This document shows positions 1 to 11,998 of a DNA stretch of 64,000 bases, piece after piece (within the stretch, counting starts at the first letter, position 1; each line of letters begins with the position of its first letter). This DNA comes from Isoetes taiwanensis (Eukaryota; Streptophyta; Lycopodiopsida; Isoetales; Isoetaceae): positions 19,707,592 through 19,771,591 of the forward strand of contig JAJEKV010000002.1 of assembly GCA_021234155.1 (NCBI GenBank), given 5' to 3'. The position numbers were made by a program, and so were the translations under genes. Below the pieces are notes generated by a model. It was not told the origin of the DNA and did no database searches. It saw nothing but the letters and a program-made list of their open reading frames with translations.

Positions 1-3000
1 AGGCGCATTGACAAAAAAGGACAAGTCCTGTTATGTGCCTCCACTCCAGAAATTAGAGATGGATTTTTAGATGCAGTATCAGATCCGGCCGGCGGGGAGC
101 GTACCCAGCACCCAAAGCATAAACTAAAGAGGGTTCCTTTGTCCCACGCCAAACGCTGCATCGCCCTAACCTTTAAATTGGTTTGACCACGTAATAGCCA
201 CCGGGAGGCAATTATGCGCAGATGATTTGAAGGATTACATACTTGTACACGCTACCTCTATCTTAGGGTCATCTCCATTAGGGTATTTTACCGGAAATTC
301 AGTGCCACATGGCACTTCCACCGGCACGTTTTGCCGTTCCCATTACTTTCACCCAAACTGATTTTGAATGACATGGCACCGCATCCGGGACTTTTTTCAG
401 ATGCACCATCACTGCATCTGAAAAACCTGAAATCCCGAGTTTGTCGTTTAGGGCGATCAAAATGGCGTTCAATCCTCTGCGTTCAATCCTCGGTCACCGA
501 AGCCAGCAGTAAGAAAAGCGGAGCAATGGAAACGTGGGTACGGGGTTCAAACGGGAATGGTGGCTTTTGCTGGTGTTGTAAATCGCTTACATGGCGCAGG
601 TGGGAAACACAGGTGCCACCCTAATGGGGATCCGCCCTTAGCTCCTTCCGAATTTTGTTGTAAGTTTTTTTGGGTTGCCCCTAGGGGGGCAAACCCTTGT
701 TTATGTGGGTTTATGGCATATCTTAAGTATATACTAGAATATACCTAGGATATGCTCTATGATCGCTAAAAAAACCTACTCTTCTCTCTAAATTGGCGGT
801 CACCGCATTGTGGGGTCACCGATGTTCGAACCGGATAACCGGCAATACAACGAGCATCCGGCTATGGATACTCTCAAGAGTATGCATCAGCAAAGACCAA
901 ACCACCATGTCCTCTCGGCCACCTCTTTGTCGGTAACTCTTTTCGCCTTCTTCTCTAATCTAGTCGCCTTCAATTTTCTTCTCGCCTCCATTTGTTGAAT
1001 AAATTTTACAAGTGTTTGTTTTTGTTTTAGTTGATTGAAACCGTTGGTGAGGCCATTGAAGGAGTTCGCGATCACCCATTAGGATCTATAAAAAAAATTG
1101 ATCCCATTTTTATATTGCAAATTTTCGATTGAGTGATCCGATTACGCCTTGAGGGCCATGTTCGAGTTTACAAAGCCTTCGAGGTTGAATATAAAGGTTT
1201 GAGTTATTGTATTTTCCGTGCTTTGATTTCTTAGAGTAAGGATGGGTTTTGTCATTTCGTAAGAATCATGGCTCGGTTCTATGCTCAACTTATGCAAAAC
1301 CCATGTTTGATGGCTATTTCTTTATCTAATATTTGATTCTCGTAAAACTTGTTTATTCTCTTAATCCATGTCCCCACATGCAAATGTTTCCGATTTGATC
1401 CATCGTGCTATGCCCACGCAGATAAGATAAAAACGTAAAAATGATCACAAAAGCGTGCTCTTGAGGCCAAAGATTTGAAGTAGGATGCACAAATATTTTG
1501 CCTGCAGTTAAAGGATTTAACACAGGATCAATCATGGCACATCTGGGCCAGAAAGAGACTCTGCAGAATGTACAAAGCACAAAGACAAATACTTTGAAGA
1601 GATTTTGGCACAAGCCTACTTGCATTATCTTACGTAGATGGGTCTTTAATAGTTGCCAAAACAGCTACAACAAGCTCCAAAACCGTGATAAGAGCCGAAT
1701 GTTATGGATTAAGGGATGTAGCAAAAGCAAACAGGTTGTAAAACTCCGAATGAGGCATGCATGGTCATAGAGACGAATTTGTCCGGCTTTACATTTTCTT
1801 TGCGTCTCCATCCATTCACTTATAGTTTTTAGTACAGGTGAGCACATTAGCATAGGATTGCATGAACATTATCTATGTGTTTCATGCACTTATAATGCAT
1901 GTTCACGCCATCTTCTTTATGCTGCCTACAAGCAAGCCTTAAATTTAAAAGGGAACATGCCCAATTTGTTAGCAACCCCGCATGCTTAACCGTAAAGGAA
2001 AAGAGATATGCTTTAACATGCCGACATATTACTATGGCTAGAGCCGTTTGTGCAACTAATTGATGCCATGTATTGGTGAAGCCTGCCAGAAACATTATTA
2101 ACACTTTATAGATAGAAAAGCTTATATTTTTACATCCTTGTGATGCAAATGTTGGAACTGCGGAAAGGTTACTCCGTAATGCCATAAACCACTTCAAGGC
2201 TAAGAAAAGATAAAATGGTAAGAGAAAAAGCTGTTGTGTAGTTTTCCTACGTTTCTTTAGAGGGCATTAAAGTGTCCCAATCGTATTGAAATTTAATTGA
2301 TTACCTTTCACTTTAAATTGACTTCTAGGTGGCCTCTTGACTTTTCAACTTTGATTGCTAGGCTAAATAGATTCTTTGAATCTTCCTCGCTTGTTGATCG
2401 GGGACCGGATTTTTGAAATATCGCTATTTCTTATGCCATCTTTTCGTGAATCGATCAAGGCAAATAGTGTACACATCTACAGGGTGTAGTAACTTCTCAA
2501 TCAGCAGCATGAGTTCATCCTAACACTTAAAAATTAGTATTTTGACGTGCCTTGCAGGTTGTCTTCAGAGTCATCCCATGCGTTGATTGTTTTCTAGTTT
2601 TGCAACTGGATTGGTCGGGAAATAGTCATTAGAAATTGCTCCAAGTAAGAAGTCGGGGAAGAACCATTCTAAGCAATCCATCCTTTTTCGGTCATGTAAT
2701 TGTTTGGTGTAATGTGGTCTCAGAAAATATTTTAACTTGCCGAATATGCGGTGTCAAGAATTGAGAGATTTGTTAAAAGTCGGAAAGTCATCATTATTCC
2801 TTTGGGCTGCGCTTGCAGGTTGGTTTTCAGTGTAGGAAAGGTTGGATGACAAGCTCTAGTGCTCCAAGCTATTGTTTCTTAAAATTTGTTATGGCATGTG
2901 TATGACCTTTCTAGTTTGACCAGGGGAATCCTTAGTAAATGAGAATTCTGATTACCATGTGCTTCCTAGTTGGTACAAGTAGCTTTTAGTGGGTGCTTTT

Positions 3001-5436
3001 AAAATTAACTGGTTTAGGATCACATGGTGTAATCATGTAGAAAAATGCCTAGGAGCCAGATTTGAGGGCATAACGCTTCCCCACATGCAACTTGGTCAGA
3101 TCTTGTATCTGCAATATTGATTGCTTTAAAATCCGTCCATACCTTCTTCTTGTCTTCTTCTTATTCTGTTACTTCCTTCCTCTTAGAGTGGTCCAGATAT
3201 ATAGAATGTCATGTTCTAGAAAAAAGCATCTACAATTTGAATATGCTTTGCCATCCATGATCTAGAATGCTTGGCATCAAACTCAAAGAATGTGGATGTT
3301 CTGCAGTGAAAACAATTAATTGACATGATATGGAATTCTTTGGGCATAAAACATTGGATAATTTTCGTTAAAAATTTCACATGTACTCAGAGAGTCATGT
3401 TTCCATGTAATTACAATGCATGTGGTAGTCTGGCCTCAACCACCAGCCAAAGCAAATGGTATGTGGATATATGTAAAGCTTACTCTGGAGGTTGTAATCC
3501 GCTGAAAGTGCATTGTCTTACTTAACTATAACCGCAAGATAAACACTATTTTGGCATGATGCAACAGAATTATAAATTCAAATGGAATTGTAGCTTCTGA
3601 AATGTAATTCACATCCTTCTTGGTATATAGCATATAAAACCTTGTAAGCTTGTAAATGTGGAGTCTCATTTCTTTTTATAAGGAATCGTGTTCTTGTCAA
3701 CATAGTGTGACCTGGGTTTTCCTTTCATTTCCACAGAAAACAAAGAACGGATTCTTCAAAACACAAAAATGTGCTTATTCTATTCTATAATTTCCATGAG
3801 TTACATATGCTGGTATATATGGAGATGGGGTTTCTTTACATCCCTTGGCGGACGCTGCCAGATAATTTGGAATATTTTATATACAGAATGTGTGTTACCT
3901 TTTTTTCTCCGTTTCCTCGCATGATGCTTAGTCACATCAGATGTTGGTACCAAAAGTACATTATTTTACTTAAGGGGTTCCTTTGAAATGGAAATGCATT
4001 TTTCTCTCGCATGGAATTCCCGGATGCGATCGCATAGAAAGTTGGGAAAAGTTAATCAACCCCAGCTATTGTAGGACCAGACCACCAGCTATTTTGCAAG
4101 CAATGAATTGCTACACTTAATACTGCAAGCAATGGATTGCTACACTTATAAATTATTCCGGGAGTGTCGTTTTTCGCTGCCATTATGCAATGTGAGCTGA
4201 TAAGTTGAAAGCATGTATAGCCATACATTGGTTCGTTGATTGGTAAACTTGGGGAAGTATAATTCTTTGATGTCAATTCCTTGGTCCAAGGTTTCTACAG
4301 TGAAATGCCATCTGTTTGCAAATGACATGAACTTTTGTGAATAGATTGGGCGTGTTAGGTCTCAAGAAGGTTAATAACGATCATTTCATTTCCAGACATA
4401 GTGATTGCTTCAGTGCGGCAAGATTCTTGACACTTGATTGTGATACACAACCATTTCACAGCTGGTGTGGTGGAAAGGATACTTAGGTATATAACATGTA
4501 GAGCAAAAAGCAATCTGTGCCGTGATAATTATCCAATGCAATTTATCTTCTATAAATACAGGCTAAAATATGGCTATTGCTATGTGATGAACAACAAATT
4601 TCTCATTTCTATTGGACATTTTGTTTCATACAAGTAGTCCAACAATTAGACATCACATGTACCATTGAAAACCATGATATGTAGTTCATAATATTTTCTT
4701 ATTCATGTACAAGCAATATCCAAAATTCTAAAGTTCCATGATTAAGATGCAGCTCCATTTTGCAACGAAAACAATATGCCCAAATTGTTTTGTAAAAGGG
4801 TTCGCAACCATCGACAATGTGGCACTTGTGAATGTTGAAGGATAAGTTCCCATCCCCGCAAATACAAAGAGAAAAGACACTCTCTTAAGTTGTACAAATT
4901 TGCTTATATACATGGTTTTGACTTCCAGAGCTGGAGTGGTTGGTGCCTAGTGTTGCTAGTGACATCTTTAAGATAGTCAAAGGTGTGAGTCAACAAACAT
5001 AGTCTTCTCATTACTGAAATTTCAGTTTTCTTACTGCCTTTTGGTTGATTCGGCAGGCAAGTAGTGAACATTCAGTTTGCTTTGCAGCTCTAGAAAAGGA
5101 GGTCTAGGTAGCGGCAAAGGCTCCAGAAAGGAAGCTCAAGAGGGCCTTAGAAGTTGTGCATATTTCGAGGGTATTTGTATTTGTCTTGAGTAATCTTATT
5201 ACAGAGTTGCTTTGTTCACTTGTCCGTAAACTTTGTGCAGATTGAGGTGATTAAAAATGTAGCATCTTGGCAATAGTTGGACAAATAATAGCCACCAAAA
5301 AGACACCGTGTAAGTGCAACCTTGTGATGCACTGGCAAAGGTAATCCGTGGTGCTTGATTCAGATGTATTTGCTAGATGTGTGTGTAAGTAATCTGATCT
5401 TCTTTAGATGTGTCTTGCAGGCAAATGTTAATGTCA
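1..5436. other. No recognisable gene
   Basis: Only short open frames in all six frames, none with a domain or codon pattern I recognise. There is an imperfect palindrome at 719-752 (two 15-base arms around a 4-base centre, about 12 of 15 paired). I see no LTR, no poly(A) element with flanking duplication and no tRNA. It may be diverged repeat or intergenic DNA. Confidence 0.5.
4095..4152. repeat. 29-bp tandem duplication
   Basis: Two adjacent copies at 4095-4123 and 4124-4152 share the core GCAATGRATTGCTACACTTA, with a few substitutions. The core contains the small inverted pair GCAAT/ATTGC. Function unknown. Confidence 0.7.
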
Positions 5437-5672
5437 GAGCTATAGCTCAAGATTGCTCTGTGTATAATAGTACGATGGTCATAAATAGAGAGCCCGTGAA
5501 AGCATGTGTTCAAATTTGTGCGGCATCATACACATGTATCGATCCACTTGGTTTGAGCTATAGCTCAAGGTTGCTCTGTGTATAACAGTACGATGGTCAT
5601 TAATAGAGAGCGCTCGTGAAAGCATGTGTTCAGACTTTTGTGCGGCGCTCATCATATCGCATGTGTATCACC
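5437..5672. repeat. 118-bp tandem duplication
   Basis: Copy 1 is 5437-5554 and copy 2 starts at 5555. Both begin with the 12-bp palindrome GAGCTATAGCTC and continue with near-identical sequence (TTGCTCTGTGTATAA, then TACGATGGTCAT), followed by a more diverged second half with short insertions in copy 2. There is no convincing coding content. Confidence 0.8.
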
Positions 5673-6404
5673 ACCCCGGTTTGTCTTATTAAATGCTATG
5701 TATTGAATACCATTAAATGCTATATAATGACATTCGGATGTCTTTGCCGAGTTGTAATATTGTATATAGATCGTTTGGGATGTCCTTCATATGGGATTAC
5801 GTTCACAAGTGTTAGCAAAGGCATCCGGATAATTAGGCATGAAGTTGGCCAAGTTGTTGACGCTACAAAAGAGCTTTGGAAAGCTAACACTTTACAATGT
5901 TGTTTTTATGGCATTTCTACACTAGGGCATTTGCTCTCGAAATGTAATGGGACTTTTTCATTATTGTTCCATGAACACATGATGTAACACTGAAGTTGGT
6001 GGATCGCCTTGCACATACGCTTAGTTCTTCTTCTCCAGTGAAATTGACACCTTGCATTGTTAGGAACGATCTGATATCGTGGTTATGCCATATAAGCTTG
6101 CATTTTAACACCTATAGCTTAAAATATTATGAGTACTGGCACGTGTTGTGATTGTGTCTGCAAGACATAAAACAAGTACAGATATTTCTACAACATTAAA
6201 CTACTCAGTTGCATACACAATTCAATCGAGGGGCACATGCGGACGGGCTTGTACATGAATGTAGGGGACCTACAAACTGATTGTAAGAACATGGTAGAGC
6301 TCTACTTTAATTTAAATATAAATTGTGAAAACATGACCACGTTTTGATTTAGGCCACTTCACCCTCAAGAAACTGGAGGGCAACCCTCCGTGCGCAGCAC
6401 CTTG

Positions 6405-7419
6405 TTTTTTTTTTAAAGACGACAAACTCTTATTCAATATTCCAAAAGAAGTATTCAATATTCCAGAAGAAGATGCAGAGACAGAAATAAAATCTCAGCA
6501 GACAAAGTTAATCCACTGAGTGCAGCCACCTGTCTATGTATAGGATAAGATACCCAAATATTCCTCAAATAAAACGTTTTTTCTCAGGAGCAAGCTGAGA
6601 ACATAGGTATGCCTTTACCAATCTGTCTTGCGCCTCGTGAAGAAGTTGGTCGACACTAATTGATAAGCCTTTGAAGATACACAACCGCCTTCTTTTCCAA
6701 ATAGACCACAACAACCAGCCTGAAGCTAAGTGGAAAGCCTGTTGTTGCAAGCTATTCCAAGTGGAAGGATAAATGGCGAGCACATGTTGGCTAGTCAAGG
6801 CCACATGGAAGAGAGATAGTAACCATGACCAAACTGGCTGAACTTGATCACATAGAAAGAAGCAGTGCTCGAGACTCTCAACTTGCCGCTTACACAATGG
6901 GCATAGTTCTAAAATGCGAGGATAAAACTTATGAACTAGCACATTAACCCGCAGACATCTGTGAAGGAGTTGCCACCATAAGGTAGAAACTTTGGGATGC
7001 AGCAATTTATTCCAGACCCAGGACCACATATGCTTCCACTGAGGAGGGGAAATGCGGAGCTGCCAACCAGCCCGAGGGGGAACAATGTCAACATCAACCA
7101 GCTTTTGATATAACGGATGCACAAGATGTTGTGCATTAGCAACTTGGGGACCAGTCCAAATAGGCACATAAACTGATTGTGAAGGAGCGTCTGGCAGAAT
7201 GTCAGCCAGCTTTTGCCACAGAGCTCTGTCCCATCGAGATAACATAAACTTAATCTGAAAAGCATCCCAAGTCAACAAGTGTCCAGCCTCATACCAAAGC
7301 ACCAACTGTAAGAATACCAGCAAGCCTCCAACGCCCCTGAGCCAATGGATGTACAGTAGCACACAGAGGCATGTGATTATCCAGAGGAATCCACCACAGA
7401 GAACCTAGCTGTGGACACA
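6405..7419 (-). mobile_element. 5'-truncated L1-type LINE
   Basis: Minus-strand insertion of about 1 kb. Its 3' tail is a T-run on the plus strand at 6405-6414, and the 7-bp direct repeat CACCTTG flanks it at 6398-6404 and 7420-7426, as expected of target-primed reverse transcription. Only the last part of ORF2 (zinc-binding domain) and the 3' UTR remain; endonuclease and reverse transcriptase are absent. The 3' UTR is clearly related to the scrap at 39471-39708, so this is a family with at least two copies here. Confidence 0.8.
6565..7362 (-). pseudogene. LINE ORF2 C-terminus, zf-RVT domain
   Basis: A 265-codon minus-strand open frame matching the C-terminal reverse-transcriptase zinc-binding (zf-RVT) domain of plant L1-type elements. 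Visible hallmarks are the tryptophan-rich WVWNKLLHPKVSTLWWQLLH stretch, a CPLC pair, then EHCFFLC supplying the other metal ligands, followed by a WLLWSIWKRRR-type basic tail. In intact elements this domain follows the reverse transcriptase on the same polypeptide. The frame upstream (about 7300-7420) continues in another phase as a GALV/GHLLTWDAFQIKF-type sequence, so there is a frameshift near 7300. It is a truncated, non-autonomous relic and not a host gene. Confidence 0.85.
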
Positions 7420-7536
7420 CACCTTGCAAATTTTGTTGTAAGTTGAGATCCTTGCAAATTTGGATCTCTTAAAACACTGGAACATTCTATGCCCTTTGAT
7501 AAATAACTACATGGCAATGATCAACCCTCTATAGCA

Positions 7537-7645
7537 TAATAGAATAGAATAGATTTTTTAACGTCCACGAAAACCAAGAGGCCATGGGAATACAATGGCC
7601 TAGTACAATCATTACTACTAGGATTAAAAAACCCTGCCTAGAAAG
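7537..7645 (-). mobile_element. Retroelement 3'-terminal module
   Basis: On the minus strand this reads GGGTTTTTTAATCCTAG, then a GTAAT-containing stretch, a CCCATGG block and a pentanucleotide tail (ATTCT)n. The plus-strand segment 40694-40813 has the same order and ends in an AATTC-type pentanucleotide run. The core GGGGTTTTTTAATCC also recurs near 27120 on the minus strand. I interpret it as the 3' end of a non-LTR element family with a microsatellite-like tail. No coding part is attached. Confidence 0.5.
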
Positions 7646-7822
7646 TTTTTCAAGGGAAAAATATTTGCAGTAATGATGATACTAGACAAACAGGAAAGAA
7701 CTATAAGTAGTGATGCCATACTTCATGGCGTAATTCATGTTTTCTAAATTTAGTTTCTTTTCACTGGATTTAACAGATCAAGCAAGCATTTTTCCAAGTT
7801 GGGTTTTCTATCTTGTGCTCTG

Positions 7823-7924
7823 GATCTCCACATGATATCAGAGCCAGGTGCTCAGTCCAATGCTTAAGCACAAGATCTCTACATGGTAATAGAGCCTTGT
7901 GCTTAGTCCAACACTCAGGCATAA
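7823..7924. repeat. 51-bp duplication resembling a copia primer-binding site
   Basis: Two copies (7823-7873 and 7874-7924) share GATCTC-ACATG-TA---AGAGCC. The first reads TGATATCAGAGCCAGGTGC, one change from the TGGTATCAGAGC core typical of the initiator-Met tRNA primer-binding site of plant copia elements, and it is preceded by a CA as an LTR end would be. It may be a remnant of an LTR/leader junction; no LTR partner is visible nearby. Confidence 0.35.
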
Positions 7925-8059
7925 GATAAGACTCAACGTGATGACCATAACCATCATTTGCATGTAGTCATTGCCCGAGAATAAAAATACTAGGAGCTTC
8001 AAATGTTTCTCGATGATGAGCTCCAACGTGGGCTTTCTTGAGAAGTAAGCTTCAAAAAT

Positions 8060-9480
8060 GGAATCTTGACAACATGGACTTTGGTAGGAGATTTCAATAT
8101 GGTGGAGTGTTAGAATGATAAGCTAGGATATGCATTCTTTATCTGGCTTTGAAAATGAACAGTGGGGTCGTATAGTGATGGCCGTTGCTTTTTTAGAGGT
8201 GTCAGGAGATGGTAAATTTATATGGATTAAGGATTTGTTATGTGAATTAACGTGTTTCCTCTTTATTGTCTGACTTAAACAATTTTTTATCCTCATCCTC
8301 AACTTATTGATCGTTTAAAATTGCCTTCATGTAAACCTTCCTAAACGGTTTTCAAAATGTATACTCGATGATTGGCTACCCATGAGTTCCTTGTTCAATG
8401 CCATCACGACTTAAGCAATTTGTAAACGTTTAGGGTAAAGATCAGGTGCATGAGAAATGTGAAGCTTTGTTGTAAAAAATAAAAAATTGCAGTCTCTTCC
8501 ATTGCATGGCAGTAATCTTGTTCAGGAGGTTCAGTTGGTGGAAGAAATTTGTGGTCTTGAGGCATCAAAAGTTAGTCAGATAAGAGCTGGACTTACTTGG
8601 TTGAAAGATGGTGAACATGTGATAAGCATTTCTTTCAGGCTTAGTTGAAGTATCAAATGACAGCATTGGTGTCTTTGATGGTTGAGGGTTCGGCTATTAT
8701 AGAGTCTTTGGGGTTAAAGAATTTCTTGACTTCGCATTTTCAAGATTTCTTTACTAAGCAGGATCTTGCATTTTAGCAAGAGGCTATAGATCTTATTTTA
8801 TCTTAGGTGCAATCTATCATTTCACAAGGTCAATGAGTATTCCCTAAGGTTAAAGAACCAAAGGCGATTAAAGATTGGCATCCTACCACTTTGTTGTCAT
8901 GATTATATAAGATTTTTTTCTAAAGCTTATGCTGAAGACCTTAAGGTTGTTTTAGAGAAAACCATAGATGGTGCTCGATCTGGTTTGTTGCCTAGAAAAC
9001 ATATTTTGGATAATGTTGTTGTAGCATATAAGGGAGTTTATTGGGCAGCATGAATGCAGCGGTACTTTATACTCTTGAAATTGAATTTTGCAAGAACTTA
9101 TGACAATATTTCTGTAGTGATTATGCAAAGGCTGGGTTTTCGCGATCCCTTGTTTAGGTTGGTCTCGAAGCTTTTGTGTGGCATTGTATTGTGTCAGAGG
9201 AAGTCATCTCTATTTTTCAAATTAGGTCATGGAATTCGACAGGGTTGTCATTTATCACCTTTTTTGTTTATAATTGTGCTAAAGTGTTGACTCGAGTATT
9301 ACAACAAGCCTATGAAGAAGGCATTTTGGAAGAAATTAGAGCCTGCAAAGGTGGTGTTTGGAAGGACTTAAGTTGGCTAGAGGAGCTCCAGCTATTTGCA
9401 CGTAATTTGCTAATGACACCTTGCTTCTTCTTCGTGTGGGGGAGAAATAGGCACGATGAAGCAAATTCTTATCACAACAT
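8060..9480 (+). pseudogene. Decayed LINE endonuclease/reverse transcriptase
   Basis: A plus-strand relic of LINE ORF2 readable only by switching frames. At 8087-8098 the endonuclease motif GDFN follows TLV, as in plant L1 elements. Further on are WLKDGEH near 8600, a VKEPKAIKDWHPTTLL block near 8850, LPRKHILDN near 9000, LNFARTYDN and GIRQGCHLSPFLF at 9070-9280, and finally FANDTLLLLR at 9406-9435. The last should be the catalytic FADD/YADD box, so the first aspartate codon has become AAT (Asn). Stops and frameshifts lie throughout. It is unrelated in orientation to the LINE just upstream, and no poly(A) or target duplication could be located. Confidence 0.8.
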
Positions 9481-9650
9481 GTTTAGTTCATAATTAAGTA
9501 CAAAAAATTATAATTCCTATCTTCTCGTAACAAGCTCCCTCCTCCATGTTCCTCCTTCGTTGGTCCACACGAGTAGCACATTACGTTAGTTTAGTTAATA
9601 AGTTGCGGTTTTAAGGAGACCACCCCCCTAATTACCTCATTGGGAAAAAG

Positions 9651-9880
9651 ATGGCATTGGATAATGCATTGATTAATATGTATGGAAAATATGAGGCGCC
9701 TCTAGGTGCTGAGAAAATATTTTATAATAGGCAGGAGCACGACATAAAGTTCTTGGAATACTATGATAGCAGCGTATGAGCAAAGTTGTGATTCGTTTGC
9801 AGCATCGAAATGGTTCCAATTCAAAATTTATCAAATTACATTCTTCAACTTCCATGGCCTACAATTGTCTTTATGTTAGT
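9651..9880 (+). pseudogene. PPR gene fragment, copy 1
   Basis: Reads ALDNALINMYGKYEAPLGAEK then QEHDIK in one frame, and after a frameshift continues SWNTMIAAYEQS and WFQFKIYQITFFNFHGLQL. This is the classical P/L-S type pentatricopeptide pattern (xALINMYGKCGxxxxAxxVF...RDxxSWNTMIAAYAQ). PPR proteins bind organellar RNA; this piece spans little more than one and a half repeats and is not functional. The same frameshift is present in the copy at 17873, so the two descend from one already broken sequence. The DNA transposon begins 80 bp downstream. Confidence 0.75.
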
Positions 9881-9960
9881 CTCGTCTGAATTTGCACTGT
9901 AACAGTGGATGAAAATATGGAAAACAAACTTCAATGCATTGACCATTGGAAGAACACCTC

Positions 9961-9973
9961 CCCGGGGGGTGCA
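9961..9973 (+). repeat. Left terminal inverted repeat
   Basis: CCCGGGGGGTGCA, perfect inverse of 17413-17425, preceded immediately by the 8-bp target duplication AACACCTC. Imperfect inverted similarity continues to about 10009. Confidence 0.85.
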
Positions 9974-9985
9974 CACAATGGGACC

Positions 9986-10140
9986 GTATAAAATACGTGC
10001 GTGTACGGAAGGGGGTTTAATTGAAGGTATTTCCGTACGTATACGTACGGATGACATAAGGGACAAAAAATGTGTACCTACGTTAGGGGGTAGGATGCAA
10101 TGGTCCACCCCCAATTTTTTCGTATACGTTAGGGGTATTG
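9986..10140 (+). repeat. Left subterminal repeat region
   Basis: Contains several short related words: CGTATA/CGTACG palindromes (TTCCGTACGTATACGTACGG), TTAGGGGGTA, CGTATACGTTAGGGG. Comparable words occur near the right end (CCGTATAAGGGGG, CGTATAAGGG, TGGTAGGGGGTA). Such clusters are candidate transposase-binding sites by analogy with other cut-and-paste elements; this is inference. Confidence 0.5.
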
Positions 10141-10359
10141 TTTTTTTTTTTTTGTTCGAGTAAATTTCGAGGGCTCCCGATCGGGCGGTCTGCAATACCA
10201 CCGGAGTTACCACTGAGCTTCTGGCATTCGAAAGCTCTTGGGAGCTTTTCGGCATCTGGCATTAGGCGTCTCTTCCACGTGCTCTTCCCCTCTCCGGTTC
10301 GGGTCTCGATTGCGGTATTCACTTTCTTGATTCGGGTCTCGATTCGCGGTATTCACTTC

Positions 10360-10543
10360 TTCAGTTCGGGTATTCAGTTGCATTATTCCGGTCAGTATTC
10401 TCTTCTTCCAGTAGTTCTCTAAGTAAATCTCATTTGCTCGACATTTGGCATTTCAGTTCGGGTATTCAGTTGCAGTATTCCGGTCAGTATTCTCTTCTTC
10501 CAGTAGTTCTCTAAGTAAATCTCATTTGGTCGGCATTTGGCAT
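10360..10543 (+). repeat. 92-bp tandem duplication at the gene start
   Basis: Copies at 10360-10451 and 10452-10543 differ at only a few positions. The second copy ends at the first two bases of the ATG at 10542. The repeats contain TTCGGGTATTCAG and a CTCTTCTTCC pyrimidine tract. They lie where the leader or promoter of the transposase gene should be. Confidence 0.85.
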
Positions 10544-11888
10544 GGCACAAGAAGATACAGTAAGGCCAGTGTTCATTTTTCTAGAGAAGAATGAGATCGG
10601 GTATGTGCATTGCCCACCAAACTATAGTTACAGTGTTGTTCGAAGAGAGATAGAAGTAGATGAGTTAGATGCCTTGAAGGGCAAAAACTTTTGTTTCTTG
10701 GGTTTACGACGCATCCCCATTTCACGAAGGCAGTAAGAGAGGCATTTTTGTCGTGAAAATACAGTTGAAGTTGCATTTCCAAATAACCAGGTATTGGGGC
10801 AAGCTGTATGTGAACCCGTATGTGAAGCAGTCAATGCCAATGAATGTGATATCCCCAAAGAAACTTTGGATGAATGTGCTCAGCCACTTGCCAAAAAACC
10901 TCGGACTCAAACTGGAATTGATGTTGTGATAACGAATTCTTCAAAAAGCACGACAGAAACATATGCAAGGTATAGAACTGATATTCATAATATATTTGTT
11001 TTTCCTCATTTCATTGCAGCCATGACTATTAATACACTCGATTGCAACTTTCAGTGATGGCTCTAGAGAGGTCACTATGATGCAATCAAAGCTTGCAAAA
11101 CCTGGAGAAGTAGCAGCTCAAAGACGACGTCTAGATAATGCAAAGAGCAAACTTGCGGCAATCAACAGGCATGATAAGTTTGAGCTCACTTCATGCGACG
11201 AGGATGGGAAAGCCAGGTTCAAAATATTTTGTCGTGAATGTAATAGTACATATGGAACAGATAGTGAAGATATGTGGTATAACTTCCTTTCTTCGCATTG
11301 CAAAACCAAGGCCCATCTGGACAAATATTTTGCTAGGGTGAAAGAAGATGAAAGTCTTGGTGCCCTCAGTGCAGGTGAGTATTTTTTTTGGATTGTTTAG
11401 CTCATTGTTGGAAATAAAAATTGTAAACTTTGGGAACTATTTGCTCCATAACATTCTATTTCTTAACTATTTCCTATTGATTTGATGCACAGAAGAACGT
11501 GAACGACTTGCATTGGAAGCCAATAAAAAAAGAGTTCAAGACTTGATGGAGGGTGAGCTTGCGAAATGGTCAATGGAAAATGGCACTTCATTCTCGCTAT
11601 ACACCCCATCTGTTGGAGACTACAGCAACCTCAAGAAGATCCTCATCACCTGTGACATTTGCTCAAGGGGTTTAAAACTTTTTCCACCAAGTGGTAAACC
11701 CTCTGTTTCTCTCTTTTTATATGAAGCATGATACTTTATATGTTGGAGTTTTAATATAATTTGTTGTTGGAGTTTTAATGGCTGATGTGCCAAAACTTTT
11801 TGAGTTTTAAATTTCTTGTTTGCATTGAATTTGTATATTTTGCTGGCTGGAAGAAGTCTCTGCAGCAGGCCAGAATGAAACGAGACGA

Positions 11889-11981
11889 ATGAGACGAGAA
11901 GGTTTTAAGCCAAATAAAGTCACATTCATTCATGTTCTTTTTGCATCTAGTCATGCAGGTCTGCTAGTCATGCAGGTCTGC
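11889..11981 (+). pseudogene. PPR fragment inside the transposon intron
   Basis: From the ATG at 11889 the frame reads MRREGFKPNKVTFIHVLF and then ASSHAGLL, a textbook PPR repeat end (MxxxGxxPNxVTFxxVLxACSHAGL). The 17-bp segment TAGTCATGCAGGTCTGC is then duplicated in tandem (11948-11964, 11965-11981). It lies in the large intron (11694 to about 12846) of the transposase gene, so the element has host-like gene sequence within it. The sense is the same as the transposase. Confidence 0.65.
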
Positions 11982-11998
11982 TTCAGAATGATTGATGT

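Noticed and set aside
6232-6300. Similarity of GAGGGGCACATGCGGACGGGCTTGTA to the transposon's right part near 17120
   Set aside because: The match is short and diverged; not enough to call a second copy or solo end.
10734-10790. Reading the first stop of the transposase gene as a short intron
   Set aside because: The only nearby acceptor gives a 58-nt intron and shifts the frame; reading straight through the TAA keeps the frame, so it is a nonsense change.
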